Part shown: piece after piece, positions 34,907 to 43,907 of the stretch | How the letters are laid out: every line of letters starts with the position of its first letter | Numbering within the stretch: the first letter of the stretch is position 1 | Assembly: GCF_037969725.1 (NCBI RefSeq) | Contig: NZ_CP150203.1 | Span: 264,001 to 328,000 of the forward strand | Direction: 5' to 3' | Source of the DNA: Paenibacillus sp. FSL W8-0426 | GTDB taxonomy: Bacteria; Bacillota; Bacilli; Paenibacillales; Paenibacillaceae | Length of the DNA stretch: 64,000 nucleotides | Program-made: the position numbers and the translations under genes | Notes under the pieces: generated by a model | What the model saw: the letters and a program-made list of their open reading frames with translations, nothing else | What the model was told of the DNA's origin: nothing | The model's database searches: none

Positions 34907-36669
34907 GAGATCAATTTCCCTTTCCGAAGCTCTTCCTGCAAGGCCCGCAGCCGGCTGTTGCGAACAGCGAGTGAAGTAATGAACGCTTCCCAGCGTTCTT
35001 CCTGCTTCAATTTTTTATACAATTTGGCCAGCCGCTTGAGCAGTTTGACCGCTGCTTTGTATCCGTCCCGGTTGCGCTGCTCGATATGGCGCTCGGCAGC
35101 CTGGTGGTAGAAGGGCAGCAGCAGCTCCGGCGCCTCCTTCTCGATCGGTTCCAGCATAGCGACCCGGAAATCGAGCGGCTCAGCGCCTGTGCTTAATTGA
35201 AAGTCGATCCATCTGCGCCATTGCCCACGCTGATGCATCGCTTCTTCATAGGCCGGACGGGAATGGGGAAGCATACCGACCAAGGTATCCCACATCCGGT
35301 TTTCCTCTTCCGGCAGATGTCGAAGCGTGTCGTCCCATAGCTGCATGTATGCCTGCAGCGAATCGTTGCGGCGGCCGACCAGAAGCGGCCCAAGCTCGCC
35401 GAGCCATGCGGCTAGACGTTCCCAGCGGGAATCATTTGCGAGTACATGCAGAAAATGCATCAAATGCTCCGGCGGCATACCGAATGCGGAGTGTCCGCGA
35501 CCCAGCAGCTGCCAAGCCCGTTCATCCCGTTCCAGGTGAAACAGGATCCATCCCTGCGCCAGAGCAAGAGGGAGGGATCCTGCAGCGCCTGTCTTGGCAC
35601 GTTGTTCAGACCCCGAACCGTTTGCACCTCCGGGCCGAGCTCCGCCTGCCGGCGTTGAGGCACGTTGATTTTCCTGTTCTACGGCCACGAGGGTACGTAG
35701 TTCGGATTCAAGCATGGATACCCGCTTGTCCGACAGGGGAACGATCCAGTTCAACCAGAGCTGCCGATAGATCGGCGTGAAAAACAATAGGGTTTGCGTT
35801 TCGGACAACATCTGGCTGCGCAGGTATTGAACCGTCTCTTCCACCCGGCCCCAGATTCGTTCCCGCTCCGCTTCGCTTTGATTGGACAGCTCAAGCGGTC
35901 GGTTCAACTCGTTTTCCGCGTTCTGCAGCAGGGCATCGGCAGCCATTTGTGCGGCAACATTCAAATAGATGGGCATACTTGGAATTGAACCGCGTTCCGG
36001 CACGCAAAAACGCAGCAGATGCAAGTGTGCGTGCAGTGCGAACAACTGGTCCATTCCGGGGGATAACTTGGGCTTGATCGCGTAGAGCTCGTCTTGGGCT
36101 TCCTGCACGTAGGATATGCTGGGCGTTCCCGTGCCAAGCCGGACCAAACATTTGGCGAACAGGTCATGCCATGTATCGATGTGCAGCTCCGCCAGCGATG
36201 CGGCTTCTTCCTTCAGTTTCATATAGCCGTAATCGGGAGGCGTCTCCGTCCGGGGAATCACCGTGTGTCCGGCTCTTCCGCTGCTTGCCTTGCCAACCGG
36301 TTTGGAGGGATTGCGTTTCAAAACCGTGCTTGTATGCGCATTGGCTATGGCCTGAACGGGGCGGCCAAGCTGTTCGGCCCAACTCATCATGATTGCAGCG
36401 ATGTGCCTGCAGCCCGAAGCTGCCGGACAGGTACATTGACTTTCCGATAACGCGTAGGGGTTCAGCGTGGCTTCTTCGTGTTCGTCCGAACCTTGAACGG
36501 TGGCCGAGACGTTGCCTTGTTCGCTATAATGCAACGCAGCGACGCGTTTTTGTTTATAATATTGGAAGCCGCGCATGAGGGTCAGGCTGTCATACTGGTC
36601 GGCCACCTGGGCGATCAGCTGCTGCCACTGCGCGTCAGTCATGTTCATGTCATTCGATATGTTCATCAT
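34903..36669 (-). CDS. SWIM zinc-finger protein (YwqB-like), partner of the SNF2 protein
   Basis: 588 residues. A SWIM zinc-binding motif lies near the N terminus: Cys79, Cys81, Cys87 and His89 in CTCPAASGCRHIAA. The rest is mainly alpha-helical, with a Gly/Ala-rich linker near the middle (TPAGGARPGGANGSGSE). SWIM domains bind DNA or proteins and are often coded next to SNF2 proteins. The gene overlaps the downstream SNF2 gene by ATGA, indicating stoichiometric production. No catalytic motif is visible. Confidence 0.88.
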   Translation of the reverse strand: MMNISNDMNMTDAQWQQLIAQVADQYDSLTLMRGFQYYKQKRVAALHYSEQGNVSATVQGSDEHEEATLNPYALSESQCTCPAASGCRHIAAIMMSWAEQLGRPVQAIANAHTSTVLKRNPSKPVGKASSGRAGHTVIPRTETPPDYGYMKLKEEAASLAELHIDTWHDLFAKCLVRLGTGTPSISYVQEAQDELYAIKPKLSPGMDQLFALHAHLHLLRFCVPERGSIPSMPIYLNVAAQMAADALLQNAENELNRPLELSNQSEAERERIWGRVEETVQYLRSQMLSETQTLLFFTPIYRQLWLNWIVPLSDKRVSMLESELRTLVAVEQENQRASTPAGGARPGGANGSGSEQRAKTGAAGSLPLALAQGWILFHLERDERAWQLLGRGHSAFGMPPEHLMHFLHVLANDSRWERLAAWLGELGPLLVGRRNDSLQAYMQLWDDTLRHLPEEENRMWDTLVGMLPHSRPAYEEAMHQRGQWRRWIDFQLSTGAEPLDFRVAMLEPIEKEAPELLLPFYHQAAERHIEQRNRDGYKAAVKLLKRLAKLYKKLKQEERWEAFITSLAVRNSRLRALQEELRKGKLIS

Positions 36670-36806
36670 TCCATCTCCTGGCTACGTCATGCTCTATAAC
36701 CATCATATCAGTTATGGACTGCCTCGTGCATGAATTCTGCGAATAGTTTCCGTTTCGATGCAGCGCCGACGACATGCAGCCAGAATATAACTACGGGAGC
36801 GAGCTT

Positions 36807-37625
36807 ATGAAACTGTTAACGTTAAACGCCCACGCATGGGTAGAAGAAGACCAGATGAACAAAATCGGCGGACTGGCCCGGTTCATTAACGAAAACCGGT
36901 TCGATATCGTCGCCTTGCAGGAGGTTAACCAAACCGCGCAGGAGCAGCCGCTATCAGCAGAGGAGCTGGACCGCTATGTTGTTGCCGAACCCGGTACGGT
37001 CATTAAAAAGGATAATTACGCCCACGTCCTGCTTGGGCAGCTGGATACGCCCTACTATTGGACATGGATTCCGACCCATGCCAGCTTCGGCAAATTTGAT
37101 GAAGGACTGGCCATTTTGAGCCGGACGCCGATCAAGGCGGCGTTTGGAGAGTATGCTTCGCATCTTCAGGATTACTACAATTACCGGACTCGCAAAATCG
37201 TTGGGGTGCAAACGGTCGTTGAAGGACAGGCAACCTGGTTTGTGAACGGTCACTTCAATTGGTGGAACGACGAGCTGGAGCCGTTTAAAGAGCAGTGGGA
37301 TCTCACCGAGGAAAAGCTGGCCCCTTACAAAGAACAGCCGTTATACATTATGGGCGATTTCAACAATGTGGCGGAGGTTCGTGGCCAGGGTTACGATTAC
37401 ATGGTGGAAAAGGGCTGGAATGACCTGTACGCGACAGCCCTCAGCAAAGATGAGGGAGCAACAGTAGTCAAAGCCATTGCCGGTTGGTCGGACAACAGCC
37501 GTCCTCTGCGCATTGATTACATTTGGTCCGCGCATCCGGTTCAGGCCCAATCTTCAACGGTTGTGCTGAACGGAACGAACGGTCCGGTTGTATCGGATCA
37601 TTATGGCGTGGCGGTGGAGATTTAG
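36807..37625 (+). CDS. Endonuclease/exonuclease/phosphatase (EEP) family hydrolase
   Basis: 272 residues from ATG 36807 after GGGAGCGAGCTT; an upstream in-frame ATG lacks a good site. EEP motifs: LTLNAHAW, DIVALQEVN (metal Glu), NGHFNWW, YIMGDFNN, RIDYIWS and the C-terminal catalytic SDHYGVAVEI. No signal peptide. The family includes DNase I-like nucleases, sphingomyelinases and inositol phosphatases; the substrate cannot be told. A single-gene unit with a strong terminator. Confidence 0.88.
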   Translation: MKLLTLNAHAWVEEDQMNKIGGLARFINENRFDIVALQEVNQTAQEQPLSAEELDRYVVAEPGTVIKKDNYAHVLLGQLDTPYYWTWIPTHASFGKFDEGLAILSRTPIKAAFGEYASHLQDYYNYRTRKIVGVQTVVEGQATWFVNGHFNWWNDELEPFKEQWDLTEEKLAPYKEQPLYIMGDFNNVAEVRGQGYDYMVEKGWNDLYATALSKDEGATVVKAIAGWSDNSRPLRIDYIWSAHPVQAQSSTVVLNGTNGPVVSDHYGVAVEI

Positions 37626-37658
37626 AATCGCTCAAAGGTTCGTGTGGATAGGCCCAAC

Positions 37659-37709
37659 AAAGGCCGCCCGTCGTAGTTTTCTTCGAAATCTACGGCAGGG
37701 CGGCCTTTT
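37659..37709. terminator. Strong bidirectional terminator
   Basis: AAAGGCCGCCC pairs with GGGCGGCCTTT, with GTCGTAG/CTACGGC inside (one mismatch), followed by T or A runs on the two strands. It serves the EEP gene and possibly the convergent MCP gene. Confidence 0.8.
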
Positions 37710-37762
37710 GCATCATTATGTCCTGTCTATGTATCGATCTTAAGGGTGACTTAGCGTTCTTT

Positions 37763-38590
37763 CTATTCCAAGGCCAGCATCTGGTGCACGAATTTTTTCA
37801 GATCGGCGCTCGTCTGGCTGAGCTGTTCGATGCTTACCATGAACTCCGCGACCAATTGGGCTTGATCCACCGTGGCAGTCGTAATCTGGCTGATCTCCTG
37901 CTCCATATGTTTCATGGACTCGCGAACGTTGCCCAAAGAGGATTCAATGTCTGCAGCAGCTTGCTTCGTGTGATCCGACAGCTTGCGAACTTCGCTGGCC
38001 ACCACGCCGAACCCGCTTCCCAAATCGCCTACCCGTGCCGCCTCAATCATGGCGTTAAGTCCCAGCAGGTTCGTTTGTTCCGATACTTCGCGAATCACCG
38101 AAGTGACTTTGGTCACGCTTACCGAGTTTTCCACCGCCTGTTTCGAGTTGCGCAAAATCTCCTCCGATGTGGCAGACAGCTCCTCGGAATGCGCAGCAAC
38201 CTGCTGAATGCCGCCGAGCAGCGCGTTGATCGTGGATTCGTTCTCGTTGATCAGGTTTTCCAAGGTAAGATGATTGTCCAGAGAATAGTTCACGCCCAGA
38301 ATGCCGACAACCTCGTCGTTTTCCTTGATCGGAATCAGAATGGAGTCGAAGGGTCTTCCCTGCAGGTCGCCAGGCATGCGAACAATGGTACGAGAGTCTT
38401 TGTTGGCAAGCATCTTGAAGTTTTTGTAATCGTCATGAAGCTCGTCCCCGACTTTTACACCGATCTCCAGGCTTTTGGCTTCGGAGAAATAGAGCACTTT
38501 CTCATGGTCATTAATGGATATCGATACGTCGTCGCGAAACATTTGCTGCACAAAAGGCATGGCATTCACCAAAGATTCTAGCGTATTCAT
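37763..38590 (-). CDS. Soluble methyl-accepting chemotaxis-like protein
   Basis: 275 residues with no membrane segment. The N-terminal half (~1-125) is a PAS/GAF-like sensor ([45 protein letters not shown]). The C-terminal half is a short MCP signalling coiled coil with the hairpin tip [45 protein letters not shown]. The tip deviates from the usual ALNAAIEAARAGE but keeps the core. It would signal to CheA/CheW from the cytoplasm. A sigma-D-like promoter upstream supports a chemotaxis role. It is short for an MCP and lies far from other chemotaxis genes. Confidence 0.85.
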   Translation of the reverse strand: MNTLESLVNAMPFVQQMFRDDVSISINDHEKVLYFSEAKSLEIGVKVGDELHDDYKNFKMLANKDSRTIVRMPGDLQGRPFDSILIPIKENDEVVGILGVNYSLDNHLTLENLINENESTINALLGGIQQVAAHSEELSATSEEILRNSKQAVENSVSVTKVTSVIREVSEQTNLLGLNAMIEAARVGDLGSGFGVVASEVRKLSDHTKQAAADIESSLGNVRESMKHMEQEISQITTATVDQAQLVAEFMVSIEQLSQTSADLKKFVHQMLALE

Positions 38591-38654
38591 GGTTCATCGT
38601 TCCTTTCCAATGCAAATGGCTTGAATTAAAATGGGGGGATTCCCCAGTTAAATC

Positions 38655-38668
38655 GTGGAAATTTCCAC
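38655..38668. promoter_or_regulatory. Perfect 14-bp palindrome downstream of the MCP promoter
   Basis: GTGGAAATTTCCAC is its own reverse complement. It lies just after the expected transcription start of the MCP gene. A near-palindrome GGGGATTCCCC (38635-38645) follows. Possible operator. Confidence 0.45.
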
Positions 38669-38677
38669 CTACTATCT

Positions 38678-38704
38678 ATATCGGCAGTTGTTGTCGGAAA
38701 CTAA
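38678..38704 (-). promoter_or_regulatory. Sigma-D (flagellar)-like promoter of the MCP gene
   Basis: On the minus strand GCCGATAT (38685-38678) matches the sigma-D -10 GCCGATAA in 7 of 8 positions. At the right 15-base spacing the -35 is TTAG against TAAA, a poor match. The location, 88 bases before a chemotaxis gene, adds weight. Confidence 0.5.
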
Positions 38705-38852
38705 ACCGTTGTTTGAAGGTTTTGCGGACATCCCCTTCTGCGGCTGAACTAGACGAAACGTTGAATCGGGAAGCAGGGAACGGATGGTTTTTCGGCAGGT
38801 GGTTTCATCAACCAACCATGCCTCGATGGACGATCTTTCCTGTCCGACCGGA

Positions 38853-38868
38853 ATGTAAACGCAACCAA
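38853..38868 (+). promoter_or_regulatory. CcpA cre-like site upstream of the GH105 gene
   Basis: ATGTAAACGCAACCAA agrees with WTGNNARCGNWWWCAW in 15 of 16 positions. The gap 38591-39067 also holds the MCP promoter and an operator-like TTAAGCGCTAAA at 38981; no ORF in it is convincing. Confidence 0.5.
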
Positions 38869-38980
38869 AAAACTTGTGGCGTCCCATGAGGCCGTCGGGT
38901 ATACTGTGGCTATGATCTGTCGTTCATCAGAAAAAGGGAAAGGCGGGTCCTGCATTGAGAAATGGTATTTCTTATGGAGG

Positions 38981-38992
38981 TTAAGCGCTAAA
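38981..38992 (+). promoter_or_regulatory. Operator-like TTAAGCGCTAAA upstream of the GH105 gene
   Basis: Differs at one position from the TTAAGCGCTTAA repeats found before iolD. It lies 76 bases before the GH105 start. A LacI-family regulator could bind here, but one copy of a short palindrome is weak evidence. Confidence 0.35.
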
Positions 38993-39067
38993 CCTAGCTT
39001 TATATGAAGTTCATTATGGCTTTTGCTGCATGTTGGCATGATTTCAGCGAGAGAGGGATGTATATCT

Positions 39068-41362
39068 ATGACGATCTATTTCAATGAACCGCAGAGCATG
39101 TACCACCGATTCGGGGATGACCCCGAACACGTACTGAAGGTGCTGGCCGAGCGTTACATCGGGGCTAATCCGCAAGCGGATTTCGTGTATCGAAAGTTTC
39201 AGAAATCCGGTATTTTGCAGAATGATCAAGGGCTCTATGATCTGAATCTGGGGGAACGCTTCCCCGATGCGAAGCAAGGACAGGTTTCTTATGCCGCTGC
39301 GCTGGTCTGGGGGGATGAGGATCGGAATTTGGACGTGCTGGTAAGCTGTTACGGTCCGGTTCGTTTCTGGTTCAACGGTCTATTAACCTATCGTTCCACG
39401 GTCATCGATGAAATCAAGCCTGATGCAACCGTGAAGCTATCCTTGGATATCAAGCCAGGCTGGAACATGCTGCTGCTGGAACTGAAAAATACGGCTGCCG
39501 GATTCGGCTGCCGATTCGGCTCCGACGAAGGCAAGGTCCGCATCCTGAACGTGCTGGCTCCGTTTCGGGGGAGAAAAGGTAGCGCGGGCTGGGTATATTC
39601 CGAACCGATCTGCCCGGATCACGTTCCCGCAGGCATTGGCGACCTCCTCGGCGAGGAGGGTCCGGACTTGCTTGGCGACGAGGCGGCCTGCGGTCTGAAT
39701 TGGCTGCCAGAAACGCGGTGGTCCCCCGAGCGGCAGAACCTGCCTGTGCCGGAGCGTTTATTCGGGCGGCTCCCGGGCCGGCGGGTGTACGGCTGGACCC
39801 GAATTCAGGCGGGCAGCCCCGCGGGGATTCCCGTTCGCCTGTCAGGCCATGCGTCGGGACCGCTCCGTATTTGGCTGGAGGGCAAACTAGCGGCAGCACT
39901 GCCTGAGGCGGGTTCGTTCGACGTGGAGATCGAAGCGGGACCCGGAACGGGCGATTTGCTGGTTTGCAGCGAATGCCCCGCGGCCGGTGAGCCATGGCAG
40001 TTTCATGTGGGCGCAGCCATCGGCGCGGAGCCGGCTGCCCACGTGCTCCCGTGGCGGGTTCATGGCGCGGAAGGCGAAACATGGCTGTATGCAGGACCTT
40101 TCGAAGCCGATGCGGAACCTGATGCGACAGAAATGTGCCGTATGGATCGGATTTTTGCGGTGCAGGGCAATGGCGCAGATCACGAACCGGAGCATACGTA
40201 TTGGCGGCTGGATGGACCCGAGGCATGGGTGCGTCCTTATTACGAGAACGCGATGCTGAGCAACAAGTGGACCGTCGGTTCCGTTACCAATTACGGACGC
40301 TGGGATTATCCGCTCGGCGTAACCGTATATGGTTTGCTGCAGACGGGACGTTACCTGGACAGGCCGGATATGATCCGTTACGCAGCAGAGCATGTGCAGG
40401 CGTGTACGACCATGTACGAGTACTCGCTGTGGGACCGGAAGCAGTATGGCTTTCCGGCCATCAACCAACAGCTCGTCATGATGAAAATGCTGGATAATTG
40501 CGGTTCGTTCGGTTCTGCCATGCTGGAAGCGTACGGCGAGTGCCGGGAGCAGACCTTTTTGCCCATCGCGGACACGATCGCGGACTTTATGCTCAACAAA
40601 CTGGAACGGCGCGATGATGGAGCCTTTTACCGGAAATGCCCGGGCGAATATTCGGAAAATACGATGTGGGCGGATGACCTGTACATGAGCACGCCGTTCC
40701 TTGTCCGTTATGCACGCCTGAAAGGCGACCCGGCTGCGCTCGACGAAGCGGCGAAACAATTTTTGCTTTTCCGCAAATACCTGTTTATGGCCGATCAGAA
40801 GATCATGTCGCACGTTTATGACTTCAAGTATGGACAGGCCACGCGCATTCCGTGGGGACGCGGCAACGGCTGGACGCTGTTCTCGCTGTCCGAGGTGCTT
40901 GCCGCGCTGCCGGAGCAGCATGCGGACAGACCGGCATTGATCGCGTTTTTCAACGAATTATGCGAAGGATATGCTGCCCTTCAGGCGGAGAGCGGATTAT
41001 GGCACCAGGTGCTGAACGACCCGGATACCTACGAAGAGGCCTCGTGCACGGCGATGTTTGCATACGGGTTCGCCCGGGGAGTGCGCTTTGGCTGGCTTAA
41101 GAAGCCGGAAGTGTATGCCGAAGCTTCGCGAAAGGCATGGCAGGGATTGACCCGTGTGGCCATCGACCGTCAAGGAAACGTGCATGGCGTATGCAGCGGA
41201 TCGAGATATGCGTTTACCTCGGAATACTATGACAAGGACTTGTTGACGGTGACCAATGATAACCATGGCATCGGCATCATGATGCTGGCAGGCACCGAGG
41301 TAGCGCGTATGCAGGAGCATTTGGAACAACGCCAATCGCCAGCAGTTGTCCGGTCATCCTGA
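39068..41362 (+). CDS. Long GH105-type unsaturated glucuronyl/rhamnogalacturonyl hydrolase
   Basis: 764 residues from ATG 39068 after GAGAGGGATG. The C-terminal ~370 residues form the GH105 (alpha/alpha)6 barrel: YGRWDYPLGVTVYGLLQTG, QYGFPAINQQL, YSENTMWADDLYMSTPFLVRYA with the catalytic-type Asp pair, and RIPWGRGNGWTLFSLSEVLAALP. The N-terminal ~370 residues are beta-rich and of unrecognised type, roughly doubling the usual GH105 length. GH105 enzymes remove the unsaturated uronic acid left by pectate or rhamnogalacturonan lyases. No signal peptide, so it acts in the cytoplasm on imported oligosaccharides. The following sugar ABC importer and YesM/YesN genes fit this role. Confidence 0.85.
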   Translation: MTIYFNEPQSMYHRFGDDPEHVLKVLAERYIGANPQADFVYRKFQKSGILQNDQGLYDLNLGERFPDAKQGQVSYAAALVWGDEDRNLDVLVSCYGPVRFWFNGLLTYRSTVIDEIKPDATVKLSLDIKPGWNMLLLELKNTAAGFGCRFGSDEGKVRILNVLAPFRGRKGSAGWVYSEPICPDHVPAGIGDLLGEEGPDLLGDEAACGLNWLPETRWSPERQNLPVPERLFGRLPGRRVYGWTRIQAGSPAGIPVRLSGHASGPLRIWLEGKLAAALPEAGSFDVEIEAGPGTGDLLVCSECPAAGEPWQFHVGAAIGAEPAAHVLPWRVHGAEGETWLYAGPFEADAEPDATEMCRMDRIFAVQGNGADHEPEHTYWRLDGPEAWVRPYYENAMLSNKWTVGSVTNYGRWDYPLGVTVYGLLQTGRYLDRPDMIRYAAEHVQACTTMYEYSLWDRKQYGFPAINQQLVMMKMLDNCGSFGSAMLEAYGECREQTFLPIADTIADFMLNKLERRDDGAFYRKCPGEYSENTMWADDLYMSTPFLVRYARLKGDPAALDEAAKQFLLFRKYLFMADQKIMSHVYDFKYGQATRIPWGRGNGWTLFSLSEVLAALPEQHADRPALIAFFNELCEGYAALQAESGLWHQVLNDPDTYEEASCTAMFAYGFARGVRFGWLKKPEVYAEASRKAWQGLTRVAIDRQGNVHGVCSGSRYAFTSEYYDKDLLTVTNDNHGIGIMMLAGTEVARMQEHLEQRQSPAVVRSS

Positions 41363-41477
41363 ATACCGCAAAAGGAAAAGGCCGAGAAGGTGACATATGC
41401 GTAACGCCGCCGGGAGTGCATGCTCTCGGTGGATTTTTAGATCAGAAAGATCGATATTCCCCCAACCCCTTACTTTT

Positions 41478-41507
41478 TTGACAGGATGGCTTACTTTTGT
41501 TTATGTT
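41478..41507 (+). promoter_or_regulatory. Promoter of the sugar ABC operon
   Basis: Perfect TTGACA (41478-41483), 18-base spacer, TATGTT (41502-41507, 4 of 6). Confidence 0.5.
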
Positions 41508-41536
41508 CCGCCTGAAGAACTCCCGGTACAATATAT

Positions 41537-41552
41537 TTGTAAGCGATTACAC
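41537..41552 (+). promoter_or_regulatory. CcpA cre site in the sugar ABC operon leader
   Basis: TTGTAAGCGATTACAC matches WTGNNARCGNWWWCAW in 15 of 16 positions and lies about 25 bases after the likely transcription start, a place typical for road-block catabolite repression. Confidence 0.7.
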
Positions 41553-41578
41553 GTTAAAAAAGGGGAGGAAATTCATCA

Positions 41579-42913
41579 ATGCTGCATATGAAAAAGTGGG
41601 TAACCCTGTGCTGCCTGACCCTGTTATTATTCGCTACAGCCTGTTCGGGAGGAACCTCCAGCCCTGCGGCGTCGTCCGATGGCGGGAAGCAGGGGGAGTC
41701 TTCCGGCAATATCGAGCTTCGCATGACGTGGTGGGGGTCGCAGACGCGGCATGATCTGACCACCAAAGTCATCAAGCTGTTTGAAGAAAAACATCCCGGC
41801 ATCACGATCAAGCCGGAGTACTCCGGCTGGGACGGATATATGGATAAGCTGACCACTCAGGTCGCCGGCTCCAACGCGCCGGACATCGTGCAGATGGACT
41901 ACGCGTTCCTGACCGATTTTGCCCGGCGAGGGGCCTTGCTGGACTTGACTCCGTATGCAGACAGCAAGGAGCTTCGCACGGAAGACCATGACGAGAGCAT
42001 GATCAAGGCCGGAACGATTGACGATAAATTGTACGCCATCACGCTCGGCGTGAATGCGCCTGGCGTCATCTATGATGCAACGCTGTTCAAGGAGCTGGGC
42101 ATCGAGGAACCGCAGGAAAGCTGGACATGGTCCGACTTCAGCAAAATTGCCGCCAGCATCGCCGCGGCCAAGGGCGAAGGCTTCTACGGTTCGGCGGATA
42201 TTTCGGGCGCGACGAACATGTTTGAAGTGTTCATTCGCCAGACGGGCAAAGGGCTGTTCGACGGGGGCACGCTGACGGCAACCAGCGAAGAGCTGCAGCA
42301 GTGGTTCGACATGTGGGGAGCGCTCCGTGCCAATGGCGGCGCAACGCCGGCCGAGGTGACGGCATCCACGACCAACGCCACGGAGACGCGTCCGATCTCG
42401 CTCGGAACGGCCGCCATGGACTTTGCCTGGTCCAATCAATTGCTGACATTCCAGCAGGTGAACAAAAACCAGGATCATACGCTGGGAATCCAGGTCATTC
42501 CGCATTCCGAAGGCGAGAAACAGATCGGCGAATACCTGAAACCGGGTCAGTTCATATCCGGGTATGCCAAAACGAAGCATCCCAAAGAGGTGGCGATGTT
42601 CATCGACTTCATGGTGAACGATCCGGAGGCGACCGCCATCCTGGGATCGGAGCGCGGCGTGCCGGTGAACTCCAACATTCGCGAGCAGTTGAAGCCCAAT
42701 CTTTCCGAAGGGGAGCAGACCATTTTCCAATTCATCGACGTTGTATCTCAGCATTCCAGCGAGATTGACCCGCCGTATCCGCAAGGGTTCTCCGAAGTGG
42801 ATGCCAGCTTCAAAACGGCGAGCGAACAGATCGCATTCGACCAGGGAAGCATGCCGGACGTCATTGCGCAATTCATCGAAGGCGCCAAGGCTGCGCTGGG
42901 TTCAAGCCAATAA
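41579..42913 (+). CDS. Sugar ABC importer, substrate-binding lipoprotein
   Basis: 444 residues after AAAAAAGGGGAGGAAATTCATCA. Lipoprotein signal with LLLFATAC and lipidated Cys22, then a Ser/Gly-rich tether. The mature part is of the SBP_bac_1 type: LRMTWWGSQTRHDLTTKVIKLFEEKHPGITIKPEYSGWDGYMDKLTTQVAGSNAPDIVQMDYAFLTDFARRG and the late KTKHPKEVAMFIDFMVNDPEA. It delivers an oligosaccharide to the two permeases. No ATPase is coded here, so a shared MsmX-type ATPase elsewhere probably powers it. The upstream GH105 gene points to pectin-derived oligosaccharides. Confidence 0.92.
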   Translation: MLHMKKWVTLCCLTLLLFATACSGGTSSPAASSDGGKQGESSGNIELRMTWWGSQTRHDLTTKVIKLFEEKHPGITIKPEYSGWDGYMDKLTTQVAGSNAPDIVQMDYAFLTDFARRGALLDLTPYADSKELRTEDHDESMIKAGTIDDKLYAITLGVNAPGVIYDATLFKELGIEEPQESWTWSDFSKIAASIAAAKGEGFYGSADISGATNMFEVFIRQTGKGLFDGGTLTATSEELQQWFDMWGALRANGGATPAEVTASTTNATETRPISLGTAAMDFAWSNQLLTFQQVNKNQDHTLGIQVIPHSEGEKQIGEYLKPGQFISGYAKTKHPKEVAMFIDFMVNDPEATAILGSERGVPVNSNIREQLKPNLSEGEQTIFQFIDVVSQHSSEIDPPYPQGFSEVDASFKTASEQIAFDQGSMPDVIAQFIEGAKAALGSSQ

Positions 42914-42956
42914 CAGTCTGCACGTATCCGGAATCCAATGAGCGGGAGGAAATGAC

Positions 42957-43907
42957 ATGAGTACAACGCAGGTCAGCCATGCGACAACCGAACGCGTGGC
43001 TGCCCGGGCCGCGAAACGGAGATATGCCCATAACCGGGCAGCTCTCCTGTTCCTCGCCCCGTGGCTGGTAGGTTTGCTGCTGCTGACGCTTGGACCGATG
43101 ATTGCTTCGTTATATATTTCGTTTACCGACTACAGCATCCTGACCTCGCCTGTATGGGTCGGCCTGGAGAACTACGTTACGATGTTTACGTCGGATAAGT
43201 TGTTTGGTCAATCGCTGAAAGTCACCTTTACCTATGTGGCCGTCTCCGTGCCGATCAAACTGATTTTTGCGCTGATGGTGGCGCTCCTGCTGAACAAGGG
43301 CATTCGTGGGCTGGGCCTCTATCGAACCGTTTATTACATTCCGACCTTGCTTGGCGGCAGCGTGGCGATTGCCATGCTGTGGCGCAAAATGCTGGGCGGC
43401 GACGGCCTGCTGAACGGGCTGCTCGCCATGATCGGCATCAAGGCCCCCGATTGGGTGGCGAACCCGAAGTATGCCCTGTATTCCATCGTGCTGCTGTCCG
43501 TGTGGCAGTTCGGCTCGTCGATGATCATTTTTCTGGCTGGACTGAAACAAATTCCGCCCGAGTACGAGGAGGCATCGGCGGTGGACGGCGCAGGCCCTGT
43601 ACGCCGGTTTTTCAACATCACCTTGCCGATTTTGTCCCCGGTCATTTTTTTCAATCTGGTCATGCAGCTGATCACCTCCTTTCAGTCGTTCACGCAGGCT
43701 TTTGTCATCAGTAACGGAAGCGGAGGACCGGTCAATTCCACGCTGATGTATTCCCTGTATTTGTACAAGAAGGGTTTTTCGTTCTTCCAAATGGGTTACG
43801 CCTCTGCCATGGCGTGGATTCTCGTTATTCTGATCGGCGTGTTTACTTTGCTCGTGTTCCGCAGCAGCCGCCTGTGGGTGCACTATGAGGATGGTGGAAA
43901 ATCATGA
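42957..43907 (+). CDS. Sugar ABC importer permease 1 (MalF/UgpA-like)
   Basis: 316 residues after GCGGGAGGAAATGAC. Six membrane helices; N-terminal AALLFLAPWLVGLLLLTLGPMIASLYISFTDYSILTSPVWVGLENY is typical of the family, and the EAA loop is IPPEYEEASAVDGAGPVRRFFNITLPILSPVIFFN. It forms the channel with the next gene, which it overlaps by 4 bases. It belongs to the YtcP/YesP-type class of importers for pectic or other plant oligosaccharides. Confidence 0.93.
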   Translation: MSTTQVSHATTERVAARAAKRRYAHNRAALLFLAPWLVGLLLLTLGPMIASLYISFTDYSILTSPVWVGLENYVTMFTSDKLFGQSLKVTFTYVAVSVPIKLIFALMVALLLNKGIRGLGLYRTVYYIPTLLGGSVAIAMLWRKMLGGDGLLNGLLAMIGIKAPDWVANPKYALYSIVLLSVWQFGSSMIIFLAGLKQIPPEYEEASAVDGAGPVRRFFNITLPILSPVIFFNLVMQLITSFQSFTQAFVISNGSGGPVNSTLMYSLYLYKKGFSFFQMGYASAMAWILVILIGVFTLLVFRSSRLWVHYEDGGKS

